64,000 nt of DNA from Pseudomonas marginalis (GTDB taxonomy: Bacteria > Pseudomonadota > Gammaproteobacteria > Pseudomonadales > Pseudomonadaceae), in contig NZ_FNSU01000003.1 of NCBI RefSeq assembly GCF_900105325.1, positions 62,001 to 126,000 of the forward strand, in the 5' to 3' direction. How positions within the stretch are numbered: the stretch's first letter is position 1; every line of letters begins with the position of its first letter. The position numbers and the translations under genes were made by a program. Positions 35,374 to 43,321 of the stretch are shown piece after piece. The notes under the pieces were generated by a model that was not told the origin of the DNA, ran no database searches, and was given only the letters and a program-made list of their open reading frames with translations.

Positions 35374-36765
35374 TCAGGCCGTCGGGTGCTTTTGCAGCTG
35401 GATCATGGCGCGTAGGCCAGGCTGGTTGTCTTCCAGGATCAAGTCCCCGCCGTGCAGTTCGGCAATCGCACGGATCATGGTCAGCCCCAGGCCATTGCCC
35501 GGTGTGCCACCGCTGGTGTCCAGGCGCTGGAACCGCTCAATTGCGGTAGTGCGTTGGGCTGCGGCAATGCCTGGGCCGAGGTCGGCGACACAGAGGTAGC
35601 AGTACTCCGGGTTCTGATACGCCTTGAGCGTGATGGGCAGGCCAGCTGGTGCATATTTGAGGGCGTTGTCGATCATGTTGGCCATGGCCTGGAACAGCAG
35701 GGCCTTGTCACCGTAGAGCCAGCAGTCGCGGGGGGCTTGAATCAGCAGCGGGCAGCAGCGCTCCTCGGCCAGCGGCAGGTAATACTCGACCACATCTGCC
35801 AGCAGGCCATGGGCGGGGAAGGTTTCGAACTGATAGGCCAGGCGCCCGGTCTCCACTTCGGCGACCCTCATCACCGCGCGGAACAGGTTCTGGATACGCT
35901 CACTGTCCTGCACCGCTTGCAGTAGCTCAACGCGGGCTTGGCCGTCGACCATGTCCACTGCGCTCAGCAGGCGGCTTTGCAGGCGCGTGAGGGGGGTGCG
36001 CAGTTCATGGGCGATGTGGGTGCTGATGTTCTTCACTTCGTCCATCAGCTTGTTGATGCGCAACAGGCCCTGATTGATCTCCAGGCCCAGGCGGTCGAAC
36101 TCATCACCTTGTTGGGCATAGGGTACGCGCACGCTGTGATCGCCACCGGCATAACGTGCCAGTGCATCGCGGATGCTGTTGATGCGGTACAGGTTGCGCA
36201 TGCTGAACGGCAGGCTGATCAACACGATGGACAGCAGGATGACCAGCAGTCCGGCACCGGCGATCAGCGGGATCATGCGCGTGCGTTCAAGCATGGGGCG
36301 CAAGTCATAGGCGCTGAAATACTGGCCACCGCCCGGCAGTGGCATCAGTAGGCCAAGGATGTCTGCTTCGCGTCCTTTGGCGGTGCGCAGCGTGCCATGG
36401 CGCCAGTTGGTATTGCACGGAGCAGGGCAGTCCATCTTCGGCAGCAGCCGGGCATCACCGAACAGGGCGTTGCCAGCTTCGTCAAAGACGATCGAGTGGC
36501 GGTCCTTGCGCACCTCCAGGGCCTGGCCGTTGAGCAGGTTGCGCGCGGCTTCGCGGGCATCGCTCAAGCGCCCGTGATATTGCTGGGTGCGTACGTCGGT
36601 GAGGATCATGTCGCGCACATGGCTGCGCATCACAACCACCAGCAACTGGTTGCTGAGGATGATCGACGCCAGGGCTACCAATAGGCAGATGAAGGCAATC
36701 GTGGTGGCTTGGCGAAAGTTACTGGTGTTGAGCAGCAGTTTCAGGTTGCGGTTAACCAAATACAT
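35374..36765 (-). CDS. sensor histidine kinase
   Basis: 463-residue membrane kinase: two transmembrane helices (about 20-46 and 166-188) flank a periplasmic sensor with a Cys pair (DCPAPCN). A HAMP-like linker follows (RDALARYAGGDHSVRVPYAQQGDEFDRL), then the H-box IAHELRTPLTRL with His253, and an HATPase with N, G1 and G2 boxes (NMIDNALKYAP; DLGPGIAAAQR; GNGLGLTMIR). It overlaps the response regulator gene by 14 bp. Located directly before flp-tad, it is the probable sensor for the Tad regulon. The signal is unknown. Confidence 0.92.
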   Translation of the reverse strand: MYLVNRNLKLLLNTSNFRQATTIAFICLLVALASIILSNQLLVVVMRSHVRDMILTDVRTQQYHGRLSDAREAARNLLNGQALEVRKDRHSIVFDEAGNALFGDARLLPKMDCPAPCNTNWRHGTLRTAKGREADILGLLMPLPGGGQYFSAYDLRPMLERTRMIPLIAGAGLLVILLSIVLISLPFSMRNLYRINSIRDALARYAGGDHSVRVPYAQQGDEFDRLGLEINQGLLRINKLMDEVKNISTHIAHELRTPLTRLQSRLLSAVDMVDGQARVELLQAVQDSERIQNLFRAVMRVAEVETGRLAYQFETFPAHGLLADVVEYYLPLAEERCCPLLIQAPRDCWLYGDKALLFQAMANMIDNALKYAPAGLPITLKAYQNPEYCYLCVADLGPGIAAAQRTTAIERFQRLDTSGGTPGNGLGLTMIRAIAELHGGDLILEDNQPGLRAMIQLQKHPTA

Positions 36766-37417
36766 AGCCGATTGCCCGAACGGTACGAATCATTGCGCGC
36801 TCGAAGCCCTTGTCGAGTTTGTTGCGTAATTTTGACAGGTGTACGTCGATCAGGTTGGTTTGTGGGTCGAAGTGATAACCCCAGACTTTCTCCAGCAACA
36901 TGCCCCGGGTCACGGTCTGGCCGACATGTTCTGCCAATACCTGCAGCAGTTTGAACTCTTTATCGGTGAGGTCGATGCGCCGCCCGGCACGAGTGACTTC
37001 CCGGCGCGCCAGGTCGATCTGCATGTCTTCGACCTGAATGCAGTCTTCCTGGGCGGTCTGGTTGTGACGCCTGGCCAGCAGCTCCAGGCGCAGCAACAGC
37101 TCGGTAAAGTCAAAGGGCTTGCCCAGATAATCGTCGGCACCGGCGCGAAGGCCTTCCACGCGATCGCTGGATTGGTCGTTGGCCGACAGGATCAGGATGG
37201 GCGGGCGCGCCACGCCGTGCAGGCGGTTGAGTACTTCTATCCCATCCATGCGCGGCAGCATGCGGTCGAGGATTACCACATCGAAGGCTTCATTCTTGAG
37301 AATCTGTAACGCACCTTCGCCATTGTCTATCAGCCGACAGGTGTGGCCGTAGGCATGCAGTTTGCTGCCAAGCCAGTGGCTGACTGAGCTGTCATCTTCT
37401 ACCACCAGAACACGCAT
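36752..37417 (-). CDS. OmpR-family response regulator
   Basis: 221-residue regulator with receiver domain (acidic pocket EDD near residue 8, phospho-acceptor Asp51, Lys in GKPFDF) and winged-helix domain (LTDKEFKLLQVLAEHVGQTVTRGMLLEKVWGY; VHLSKLRNKLDKGF). PmrA/QseB-type members of this family read paired TTAA half-sites, the type of element found 68 bp upstream of this gene and upstream of three other operons here. In P. aeruginosa tad genes are governed by PprAB; this is a different regulator class. Confidence 0.93.
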   Translation of the reverse strand: MRVLVVEDDSSVSHWLGSKLHAYGHTCRLIDNGEGALQILKNEAFDVVILDRMLPRMDGIEVLNRLHGVARPPILILSANDQSSDRVEGLRAGADDYLGKPFDFTELLLRLELLARRHNQTAQEDCIQVEDMQIDLARREVTRAGRRIDLTDKEFKLLQVLAEHVGQTVTRGMLLEKVWGYHFDPQTNLIDVHLSKLRNKLDKGFERAMIRTVRAIGYVFG

Positions 37418-37484
37418 GCAGAACTCCTTTCTAGTGTGGGATAGAGGCGGGGGTCTTGTACCAAGCGCCGTGGAAAATGCTCAG

Positions 37485-37498
37485 TTAAGAATTGTTAA
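37485..37498 (-). promoter_or_regulatory. TTAA-N6-TTAA element upstream of the response regulator (possible autoregulation)
   Basis: TTAAGAATTGTTAA (+ strand) matches the flp and tadG-like elements at 12 of 14 positions and keeps both TTAA half-sites at 10-bp spacing. It lies 68-81 bp before the response regulator ATG. It differs from the other three sites in lacking the second conserved block downstream. Confidence 0.5.
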
Positions 37499-37668
37499 AT
37501 GGGTGAGTTGAGAATCATTATCAGTTGTGGCGAGCCAGGAGTAAATGCTCCATCTGGCTTTTTTATCGTTTGGTCGGCGTGGCGAGTGCCCGGCCCAGGG
37601 GGGAGGCTGTGTTTAGCCGCGCTGGTGCGTGAGATCACCGCGCGGGTGCGCTGCGAGCTACAGGAAAG

Positions 37669-37681
37669 GTTGTCGTACAAC
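37669..37681 (+). promoter_or_regulatory. GntR operator candidate before the GntR gene
   Basis: GTTGTCGTACAAC fits GTYRTCGTAYRAC exactly. It lies 50 bp before the ATG of the FCD-type GntR regulator, suggesting autoregulation. Confidence 0.65.
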
Positions 37682-37731
37682 CGAATGCGCTATGATGCGC
37701 GTTCCTCCGACAACCGAGATACCCGTTCTTG

Positions 37732-38511
37732 ATGGACAACCCGAACGTCCAGCCTACCGTTCGCCGCCGGCATCGCAGCCTGGCCGAAGAACTGGTCACC
37801 GAGCTTTCCCGGCGCATCTGTTCCGGTGAGCTGCCGCGTGCCACCAAGCTGCCCACCGAATCCGAAGTGATGGCCGAACATGGTGTGAGCCGCACGGTGG
37901 TGCGCGAGGCCATTTCGCGCCTGCAGGCCTCGGGCCTGGTGGAAACCCGGCACGGCGTCGGTACCTTTGTGAAGGATATCCCGAGCCCCAGCGGGTTTCG
38001 CATCGACCCGGACAGCATCGTGACCTTGCAGGATGTGCTGGCCGTGCTGGAGTTGCGCATCAGCCTGGAGGTAGAGGCCGCCGGCCTCGCGTGCGTGGGG
38101 CGGACCGACGAGCAATTGCAGGTGATGCGCGACTCGCTGGATGCGCTGAACTCGCGGGCGGTGAGTGCCGACTACGCGGTGTCGGCAGACTTTCAGTTTC
38201 ACCAGCAGATCGCGTTGGCCACGGGCAATCGCTACTTCACCGACATCATGTTGCACCTGGGGGTCAACATCCTGCCGCGTACACGCCTGCACTCAAAACG
38301 CTTGGCCAACGACAACAAGGAGCCCTTCCTGGAGCGCCTGAGTCGTGAGCATGAGGACATCTACAAAGCCATCCTGCGCCGTGACGCCGATGCGGCTCGG
38401 GCAGCGATGCGCCTGCACCTGTCCAACAGCCGCGAGCGTATGCGCCGGGCCTATGAAGCTGCCGCCGCCGAGTTGTCGAACGGCCCGGCCGCGGTGAACG
38501 CGCCGCCCTGA
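37732..38511 (+). CDS. FCD-domain GntR regulator of uronate/galactarate utilisation
   Basis: 259-residue FadR-subfamily regulator. The wHTH is RICSGELPRATKLPTESEVM followed by SRTVVREAISRLQASGLVETRHGVGTFV; the FCD effector domain spans about residues 95-235 with metal-site histidines (FQFHQQIALATGN; REHEDIYKAILRRD). The ATG at 37732 follows a TTG codon; no strong ribosome site is seen. It is divergent in function from the udh side and overlaps udh 3' ends by 61 bp. The five GTYRTCGTAYRAC sites of the cluster are its likely targets. Confidence 0.9.
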   Translation: MDNPNVQPTVRRRHRSLAEELVTELSRRICSGELPRATKLPTESEVMAEHGVSRTVVREAISRLQASGLVETRHGVGTFVKDIPSPSGFRIDPDSIVTLQDVLAVLELRISLEVEAAGLACVGRTDEQLQVMRDSLDALNSRAVSADYAVSADFQFHQQIALATGNRYFTDIMLHLGVNILPRTRLHSKRLANDNKEPFLERLSREHEDIYKAILRRDADAARAAMRLHLSNSRERMRRAYEAAAAELSNGPAAVNAPP

Positions 38512-39284
38512 AGCCGGCTGCCCGGTTCATCGGCCGCCGCCGGCGGTTGCTGCTCGACCTTGGCGCGAAACGGTTCCGAGCTGTCCTTGGGTGCAAAGCC
38601 CAGGTGTTCCGTGTGCCGAGTACTCCACCAGCGATCGCGATTGGCCGAGACGCCATATACCACACTGTGCCCGACCTCCTTGGTCAGCAGGGCGCGCGCC
38701 ACCAGACGGTCCAGGTCGGCGTAACTCAGCCAGGTCGAAAGCATCCGCCGGTTGCGCGGCTCGGGGAACGACGAGCCGATGCGCAGGCTCACGGTTTCAA
38801 TCCCATAGCGGTGAAAGTAGAACGCCGCCAGGTCTTCGCCGTAGGCCTTGGAGAGGGCGTAGTAGCCATCCGGACGGCGCGGTGAGTGCACGTCCAGTTC
38901 AACGTCCTGGGGATAGAAACCGGTGACGTGGTTGGAACTGGCAAACACAATCCGCTTGACCCCCTGTTGTCGCGCCGCCTCATAAATGTGGAATGTGCCG
39001 CGAATATTGGCGTCGAGAATCTCCTCGAACGGCCGCTCCACGGAAATCCCGCCCAGGTGAACGATGGCGTCGACGCCGGTGACCAACGCCGCAACGGCGG
39101 CCTTGTCGGCCAGGTTGCAGGTGATCACCTCGTCGTGCTCACCACGGCTGGGGGCCATGGGGCTGATGTCCGAGGCGCGGACGATGTCGGCATGGGCGTG
39201 CAAGGTGTTCCGCAGGATTTGCCCCAGGCCGCCGGCGGCGCCGGTGAGCAAGATGCGCGTGAAGGGTTTGGGTGGTGTGGTCAT
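38451..39284 (-). CDS. udh: uronate dehydrogenase
   Basis: 277-residue short-chain-type NAD-dependent dehydrogenase. It has the Rossmann motif LLTGAAGGLGQ, the catalytic YYALSKAYGED and a C-terminus (GGAFTAAGPFD) like Pseudomonas Udh, which oxidises D-galacturonate or D-glucuronate to the aldarolactone. The ATG at 39284 has GGAAG eight bases upstream. It follows kdgM by 81 bp on the same strand. Its end overlaps the gntR gene tail to tail by 61 bp. Confidence 0.92.
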   Translation of the reverse strand: MTTPPKPFTRILLTGAAGGLGQILRNTLHAHADIVRASDISPMAPSRGEHDEVITCNLADKAAVAALVTGVDAIVHLGGISVERPFEEILDANIRGTFHIYEAARQQGVKRIVFASSNHVTGFYPQDVELDVHSPRRPDGYYALSKAYGEDLAAFYFHRYGIETVSLRIGSSFPEPRNRRMLSTWLSYADLDRLVARALLTKEVGHSVVYGVSANRDRWWSTRHTEHLGFAPKDSSEPFRAKVEQQPPAAADEPGSRLQGGAFTAAGPFDNSAAAAS

Positions 39285-39365
39285 GGTCAGGTCTTCCATT
39301 GAACGCTGAATGCAGGTGGCTTGCCTGTCGAGCGATGCGCACTCGCCAGGCAAGTCGTGGGGGCT

Positions 39366-40091
39366 TTACATGAAGTTGTACTGGATGCCCAGGCGCCACC
39401 GCGCCTGGCGGTCTTCGGACGTGGCGTTGACCTTCACATCACCAATCTCCATGAACGGGGCCCATTCCTTGGTGAGCTTGTATTTGACGATCAGGTTCTG
39501 TTCGTAATCGCTCTTCTTGTTGTCGTAGCGGATGTAGTCAGTCTTGAAGTAGATGAACTGATATTCATACGCCCACTTACTGGCCGGCGTGTAGCCGAGC
39601 CAGCCCTCGAAACGATGGGTGGTCTGGTCATCCTTGATGTGGTCGGGCAAGTCCTCGTTGACCTGGTCGCGGTCCAGCTTCTTGGCATCCAGGCGATAGC
39701 GCGTGGCGGCGTAGAAGGCGTCGTTGATCTTGTAGTTGTACTTGAGGCCGAACTTGTAGGTGGTCGAGTCTTTCGAGCTGTCCATCTGGAACGCCGGGGT
39801 CAACGTCGATTGCGCGCTGAGTTTGTAGTTGTAGCTCACGGTGAACTCGTGCCCGTTGTTGACCATGTTGTCGTAGGCGACGTCTTCACGGTCGCCGGCG
39901 GTGCGGTATTTCATTTCCGCTTCAAATCCCAGGCCACTGTCCAGGCGGTAGTTGAGCTTGATTCGGTCAGCGTGGGCGCTGTCCTCCTCGGTGAACTGGT
40001 GGCGGTAGTTGATGCTGGCAGAGTCAGCGCTGACATACAGCGGCAGGCCGAGGGTCAGGGCAGTAACGAGCGTGCGTAGGGTGGTGTTCAT
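39366..40091 (-). CDS. kdgM: KdgM-family oligogalacturonate-specific porin
   Basis: 241-residue beta-barrel protein with a signal peptide (LVTALTLGLPLYVSADS) and KdgM features: SINYRHQFTEEDSAHADRIKLNYRL, many alternating aromatic strands, C-terminal LGIQYNFM. KdgM channels admit oligogalacturonides across the outer membrane. It is divergent from the enolase-superfamily gene, and two GTYRTCGTAYRAC sites lie in the gap. It is probably cotranscribed with udh. Confidence 0.92.
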   Translation of the reverse strand: MNTTLRTLVTALTLGLPLYVSADSASINYRHQFTEEDSAHADRIKLNYRLDSGLGFEAEMKYRTAGDREDVAYDNMVNNGHEFTVSYNYKLSAQSTLTPAFQMDSSKDSTTYKFGLKYNYKINDAFYAATRYRLDAKKLDRDQVNEDLPDHIKDDQTTHRFEGWLGYTPASKWAYEYQFIYFKTDYIRYDNKKSDYEQNLIVKYKLTKEWAPFMEIGDVKVNATSEDRQARWRLGIQYNFM

Positions 40092-40183
40092 ACGGTCTTC
40101 TTTTTTGTTTTTGTTAGGGTCGTTTGACGGTTGCTACGGCAGTGGGTTGTTGCGGATGGCTCTCATCTAAGGTGCCGATATAC

Positions 40184-40196
40184 GTTATCGTACGAC
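40184..40196 (+). promoter_or_regulatory. GntR operator candidate upstream of kdgM
   Basis: GTTATCGTACGAC fits GTYRTCGTAYRAC. It is 93 bp before the kdgM start, within the 359-bp divergent gap, so it probably controls kdgM-udh. Apart from this site and the one at 40375 the gap shows no gene. Confidence 0.65.
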
Positions 40197-40374
40197 AAGA
40201 TGACTCGTCTATGGGTTATCGGTGGTTTTGAAACATCTTGAAATATATGTGCCCAGTGAATAGGGCTTTACAGCAATCCGGGTTATTCCTTGGTTGTCTT
40301 TAAAAATAAGGGTTTTGCCGGGATTTACTGAAAATTCATGCAGGTGAGGGGCGGGTTATTGGGTCTTTTCAAGT

Positions 40375-40387
40375 GTTGTACGATGAC
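40375..40387 (-). promoter_or_regulatory. GntR operator candidate upstream of the enolase-superfamily gene
   Basis: The minus strand reads GTCATCGTACAAC, an exact fit to GTYRTCGTAYRAC. It is 64 bp before the ATG at 40451, appropriate for control of the enzyme gene and the ABC transporter genes behind it. Confidence 0.65.
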
Positions 40388-40450
40388 CTATGATCGGTCG
40401 CAACAGACGACACTTCCGTCACAAATCCAATAAGAAGGCTTACGACGTCC

Positions 40451-41605
40451 ATGAGAATCACAGCAGTCAACGTCCAGGTATTTTCCTACCCGACCCGCCG
40501 CGCAGTGGACAGTGCCGGCCATGCGCACCCCGGTGATGTCACCCAGGCGCAGATGGCTTTGCTGCGCATCCAGACCGAAGACGGCCAGGAGGGTTATGCC
40601 TTCGGCGCCCCGGAGCTGATCCGCCCGTATGTACTGGATGGTTTCGTGCGCAAAGTGCTGGTGGGGCAGAACGCTTTCGATCGCGAAAAAATCTGGCACG
40701 ACCTCGCGCACTGGCAGCGCGGCAGTGCCAGCCAGTTGACCGACCGCGCTCTGGCGCTGGTGGAGCAGGCCCTGTGGGATTGGGCCGGGCGCAAACTGGG
40801 TGTGCCGGTGCACAAGTTGATTGGCGGTTTCCGCGACAAGGTGCCGGCCTACGGCTCCACCATGTGTGGCGACGAACTGCCCGGTGGCCTGGCGACCCCG
40901 GAAGACTACGGGCGTTTTGCCGAGACCCTGGTGCAGCGCGGCTACAAGGCCATCAAGCTGCACACCTGGATGCCGCCGGTGTCCTTCGCCCCGAGCCCGC
41001 GCATCGACGTGCAGGCTTGTGCGGCGGTACGCGAAGCGGTCGGCCCGGACATCGCCCTGATGCTCGATGGTTATCATTGGTACAGCCGCACCGAAGCGCT
41101 GTACATCGGGCGTGAGCTGGAGAAGCTCGACTTCGCCTGGTTCGAAGAGCCGATGATGGAAGAGTCCGCCGAGTCCTATGCCTGGCTGGCGGGGCAGTTG
41201 GACATTCCGGTGCTGGGTCCGGAAACCCTGTCCGGCAAACACCTGAGCCGCGCCAGTTGGGTCAAGCACGATGTGTGCGATATCTTGCGCGCCGGTGTGG
41301 CGGGCGTCGGCGGCATTGCGCCGTGCCTGAAGGTTGCGCACCTGGCTGAATCCTTCGGCATGGATTGCGAGATTCATGGCAACGGTGCGGCCAACCTGGC
41401 TGTCGTCGGCGCGATCAAGAACTGCACCTGGTATGAGCGTGGCCTGTTGCACCCGTACCTGGATTACGACGAAGTGCCGGCCTACCTCAAGCGTCTGGTA
41501 GACCCGATGGACAGCGACGGTTTTGTGCATCTGTCCGACTTGCCGGGCTTGGGTGAAGACATCGATTTCAACTTCATCGAGACCAATACGCTTAAAAGCT
41601 TCTGA
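40451..41605 (+). CDS. enolase-superfamily (mandelate racemase group) aldarate dehydratase or aldarolactone cycloisomerase
   Basis: 384-residue protein with the MR-group layout: capping domain, then barrel with metal ligands Asp206 (LMLDGYHW), Glu232 (WFEEPMM) and Glu258 (LGPETLSG), and His309 in EIHGNG. The usual KxK base motif reads KLH here (169-171), so only the first lysine is kept. Context between Udh and KdgD fits conversion of galactarate/galactarolactone to 2-keto-3-deoxy-galactarate, either as a Gci-type cycloisomerase or as a galactarate dehydratase. I cannot separate these. Glucarate or anhydrosugar substrates remain possible. Confidence 0.8.
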   Translation: MRITAVNVQVFSYPTRRAVDSAGHAHPGDVTQAQMALLRIQTEDGQEGYAFGAPELIRPYVLDGFVRKVLVGQNAFDREKIWHDLAHWQRGSASQLTDRALALVEQALWDWAGRKLGVPVHKLIGGFRDKVPAYGSTMCGDELPGGLATPEDYGRFAETLVQRGYKAIKLHTWMPPVSFAPSPRIDVQACAAVREAVGPDIALMLDGYHWYSRTEALYIGRELEKLDFAWFEEPMMEESAESYAWLAGQLDIPVLGPETLSGKHLSRASWVKHDVCDILRAGVAGVGGIAPCLKVAHLAESFGMDCEIHGNGAANLAVVGAIKNCTWYERGLLHPYLDYDEVPAYLKRLVDPMDSDGFVHLSDLPGLGEDIDFNFIETNTLKSF

Positions 41606-41616
41606 CGTGCACACGG

Positions 41617-41640
41617 TCAGTCCGGCATGAGTCGGGCTGA
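41617..41640 (+). other. intercistronic hairpin before the first binding-protein gene
   Basis: TCAGTCCG (41617-41624) and CGGGCTGA (41633-41640) form an 8-bp stem with one G-T pair and an 8-nt loop. No T-run follows, so an mRNA-stability or attenuation role is more likely than full termination. Confidence 0.35.
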
Positions 41641-41690
41641 TCAAGAGCACCTACCAATACAAGAATAAATATAAAAAAGGCACTCTTGTT

Positions 41691-43301
41691 ATGAGCATTT
41701 TCCCTTCGCTGTGGGCGCGGGTGTTCGTCGCCGCGCTGGCTGTCACCGCTGTACCTGCAAGTTTCGCAAAAACCCCGGCCGATCAATTGATCGTCGGCAT
41801 GAGCATGATCAACCTGCTGTCCCTCGACCCGGCGGCGGCCACCGGCCTGGATGTGTCGGAGATCAACGCCAACCTCTATGACATGTTGCTGGTGCAGGAC
41901 GTTGCCCAGCCGGATCGCCTGGTGCCGGCGCTGGCCGAGCGCTGGCAGGTCAGTGACGACCGCAAGACCCTGACCTTCAACCTGCGCACCGGCGTGAAAT
42001 TCCAGTCCGGCAATGACCTGAGTGCCGAAGACGTTGCCTGGTCGTTGCAGCGCGTGCTCAAGCTCAACCTGGCGCTGGCTTCCACCTGGAAGGCCTACGG
42101 CTTTACCGCCGAGAACGTCGAGCGCTACATGCGTGCCACGGATGCCACGACCTTCGTGATCGAGTTGCCGCGGCCCACCGACCCGCTGCTGGTGCTCAAC
42201 ACCCTGGCGACCTCGCCGAGTGCGTTTGTCCTCGATCGCAAAAAAGTCCTCGAACACCAGAAGAACAACGACATGGGCGCCGCCTGGCTGGTGACTCACG
42301 CCGCCGGCAGCGGTGCGTTCGTGCTCAATGACTGGCGCGCCAACGACGTGATCCTGATGAGCCGTTTCGACGGGTACTGGGGCGGCCCGGCCAAGCTCAA
42401 GCGCATCGTCATGCGCAACATGACCGAGTCGCAGTCGTTGCGCCTGATGATCGAGCGCGGCGACCTGGACATCGCCAAAGGCATGTCTGCGCCGGACATT
42501 GAAGCCCTGCAGAAAAGCGCCAAGGTCCGCACCCAGACCTTGCAGCGCGGCACCCTGTACTACGTCGCCCTGAGTGTGAAGCAACCGATGTTCGCCGATG
42601 CGCGTGTGCGCAAGGCCGTGCGTGCGCTGATCGATTACCAGGGCATCAACCAGACCGTCATGCCCCATTACGGCGTGATCAACCAACGGCCGCTGCCCCT
42701 GGGCCTGGCCGCACGCCTGCCGGATCCGGGTTACACGCTCAACGTCAAGCAGGCCAAGGCCTGGCTGGCCGAGGCCGGTTACCCGAACGGTTTCAAGACC
42801 ACCATTCGCGTGCTCGCCGAACCGCCGTTTATCAACATTGCCTCCAACCTGCAGTCGACCCTGGCCCAGGCCGGTATCGATGCCAGCATCATCACCGGCA
42901 CGGGCAACCAGATCTACGGCGCAATGCGTGAGCGCAGCTTCGACATCATCGTCGGCCGCGGCGGTGGCGGGGCGGAACGGCATCCGCACTCCAGCCTGCG
43001 TACGCTGGTGTACAACCCGGATAACCGCGATGAGGCCAAGCTCACCAACTTCCAGGGCTGGCGCACATCCTTCTACAGCCCTGAGCTGAACCAGCTGATC
43101 GAGCGCGCGGAAGTCGAGCCTGACACAGGCAAGCAACTGGCCCAGTACCGCGACATCCAGGAGCAGGTCGACCGGCAGGTCGGGGCCATTTTGCCGGTCT
43201 CGCAAATGACCGACACCGTGGTGGTGTACGAAGACGTGGCCGACTTCCAGGGCCATACCGCCGCGACCACGCGCTACAAAGACGTCTACAAGAAGCGCTG
43301 A
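41691..43301 (+). CDS. peptide/oligosaccharide-class ABC transporter substrate-binding protein 1
   Basis: 536-residue SBP_bac_5 protein with a signal peptide (RVFVAALAVTAVPASFA, cleavage before KTPAD). The family signature region is LAERWQVSDDRKTLTFNLRTGVKFQSG. It is closely similar, at equal length, to the second binding protein at 44405, and a permease gene separates the two. Location between the enolase-superfamily gene and KdgD suggests uronides or oligogalacturonides as substrate rather than peptides (inference). Confidence 0.87.
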   Translation: MSIFPSLWARVFVAALAVTAVPASFAKTPADQLIVGMSMINLLSLDPAAATGLDVSEINANLYDMLLVQDVAQPDRLVPALAERWQVSDDRKTLTFNLRTGVKFQSGNDLSAEDVAWSLQRVLKLNLALASTWKAYGFTAENVERYMRATDATTFVIELPRPTDPLLVLNTLATSPSAFVLDRKKVLEHQKNNDMGAAWLVTHAAGSGAFVLNDWRANDVILMSRFDGYWGGPAKLKRIVMRNMTESQSLRLMIERGDLDIAKGMSAPDIEALQKSAKVRTQTLQRGTLYYVALSVKQPMFADARVRKAVRALIDYQGINQTVMPHYGVINQRPLPLGLAARLPDPGYTLNVKQAKAWLAEAGYPNGFKTTIRVLAEPPFINIASNLQSTLAQAGIDASIITGTGNQIYGAMRERSFDIIVGRGGGGAERHPHSSLRTLVYNPDNRDEAKLTNFQGWRTSFYSPELNQLIERAEVEPDTGKQLAQYRDIQEQVDRQVGAILPVSQMTDTVVVYEDVADFQGHTAATTRYKDVYKKR

Positions 43302-43321
43302 CCGATTATCAGGAGCTCACT

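Noticed and set aside
37504..37522. Fur box upstream of the response regulator
   Set aside because: GAGAATCATTATC matches 12 of 13 positions of the right part of the Fur consensus, but the left half does not fit and it lies upstream of the TTAA element, away from any recognised promoter. Kept only as a note.
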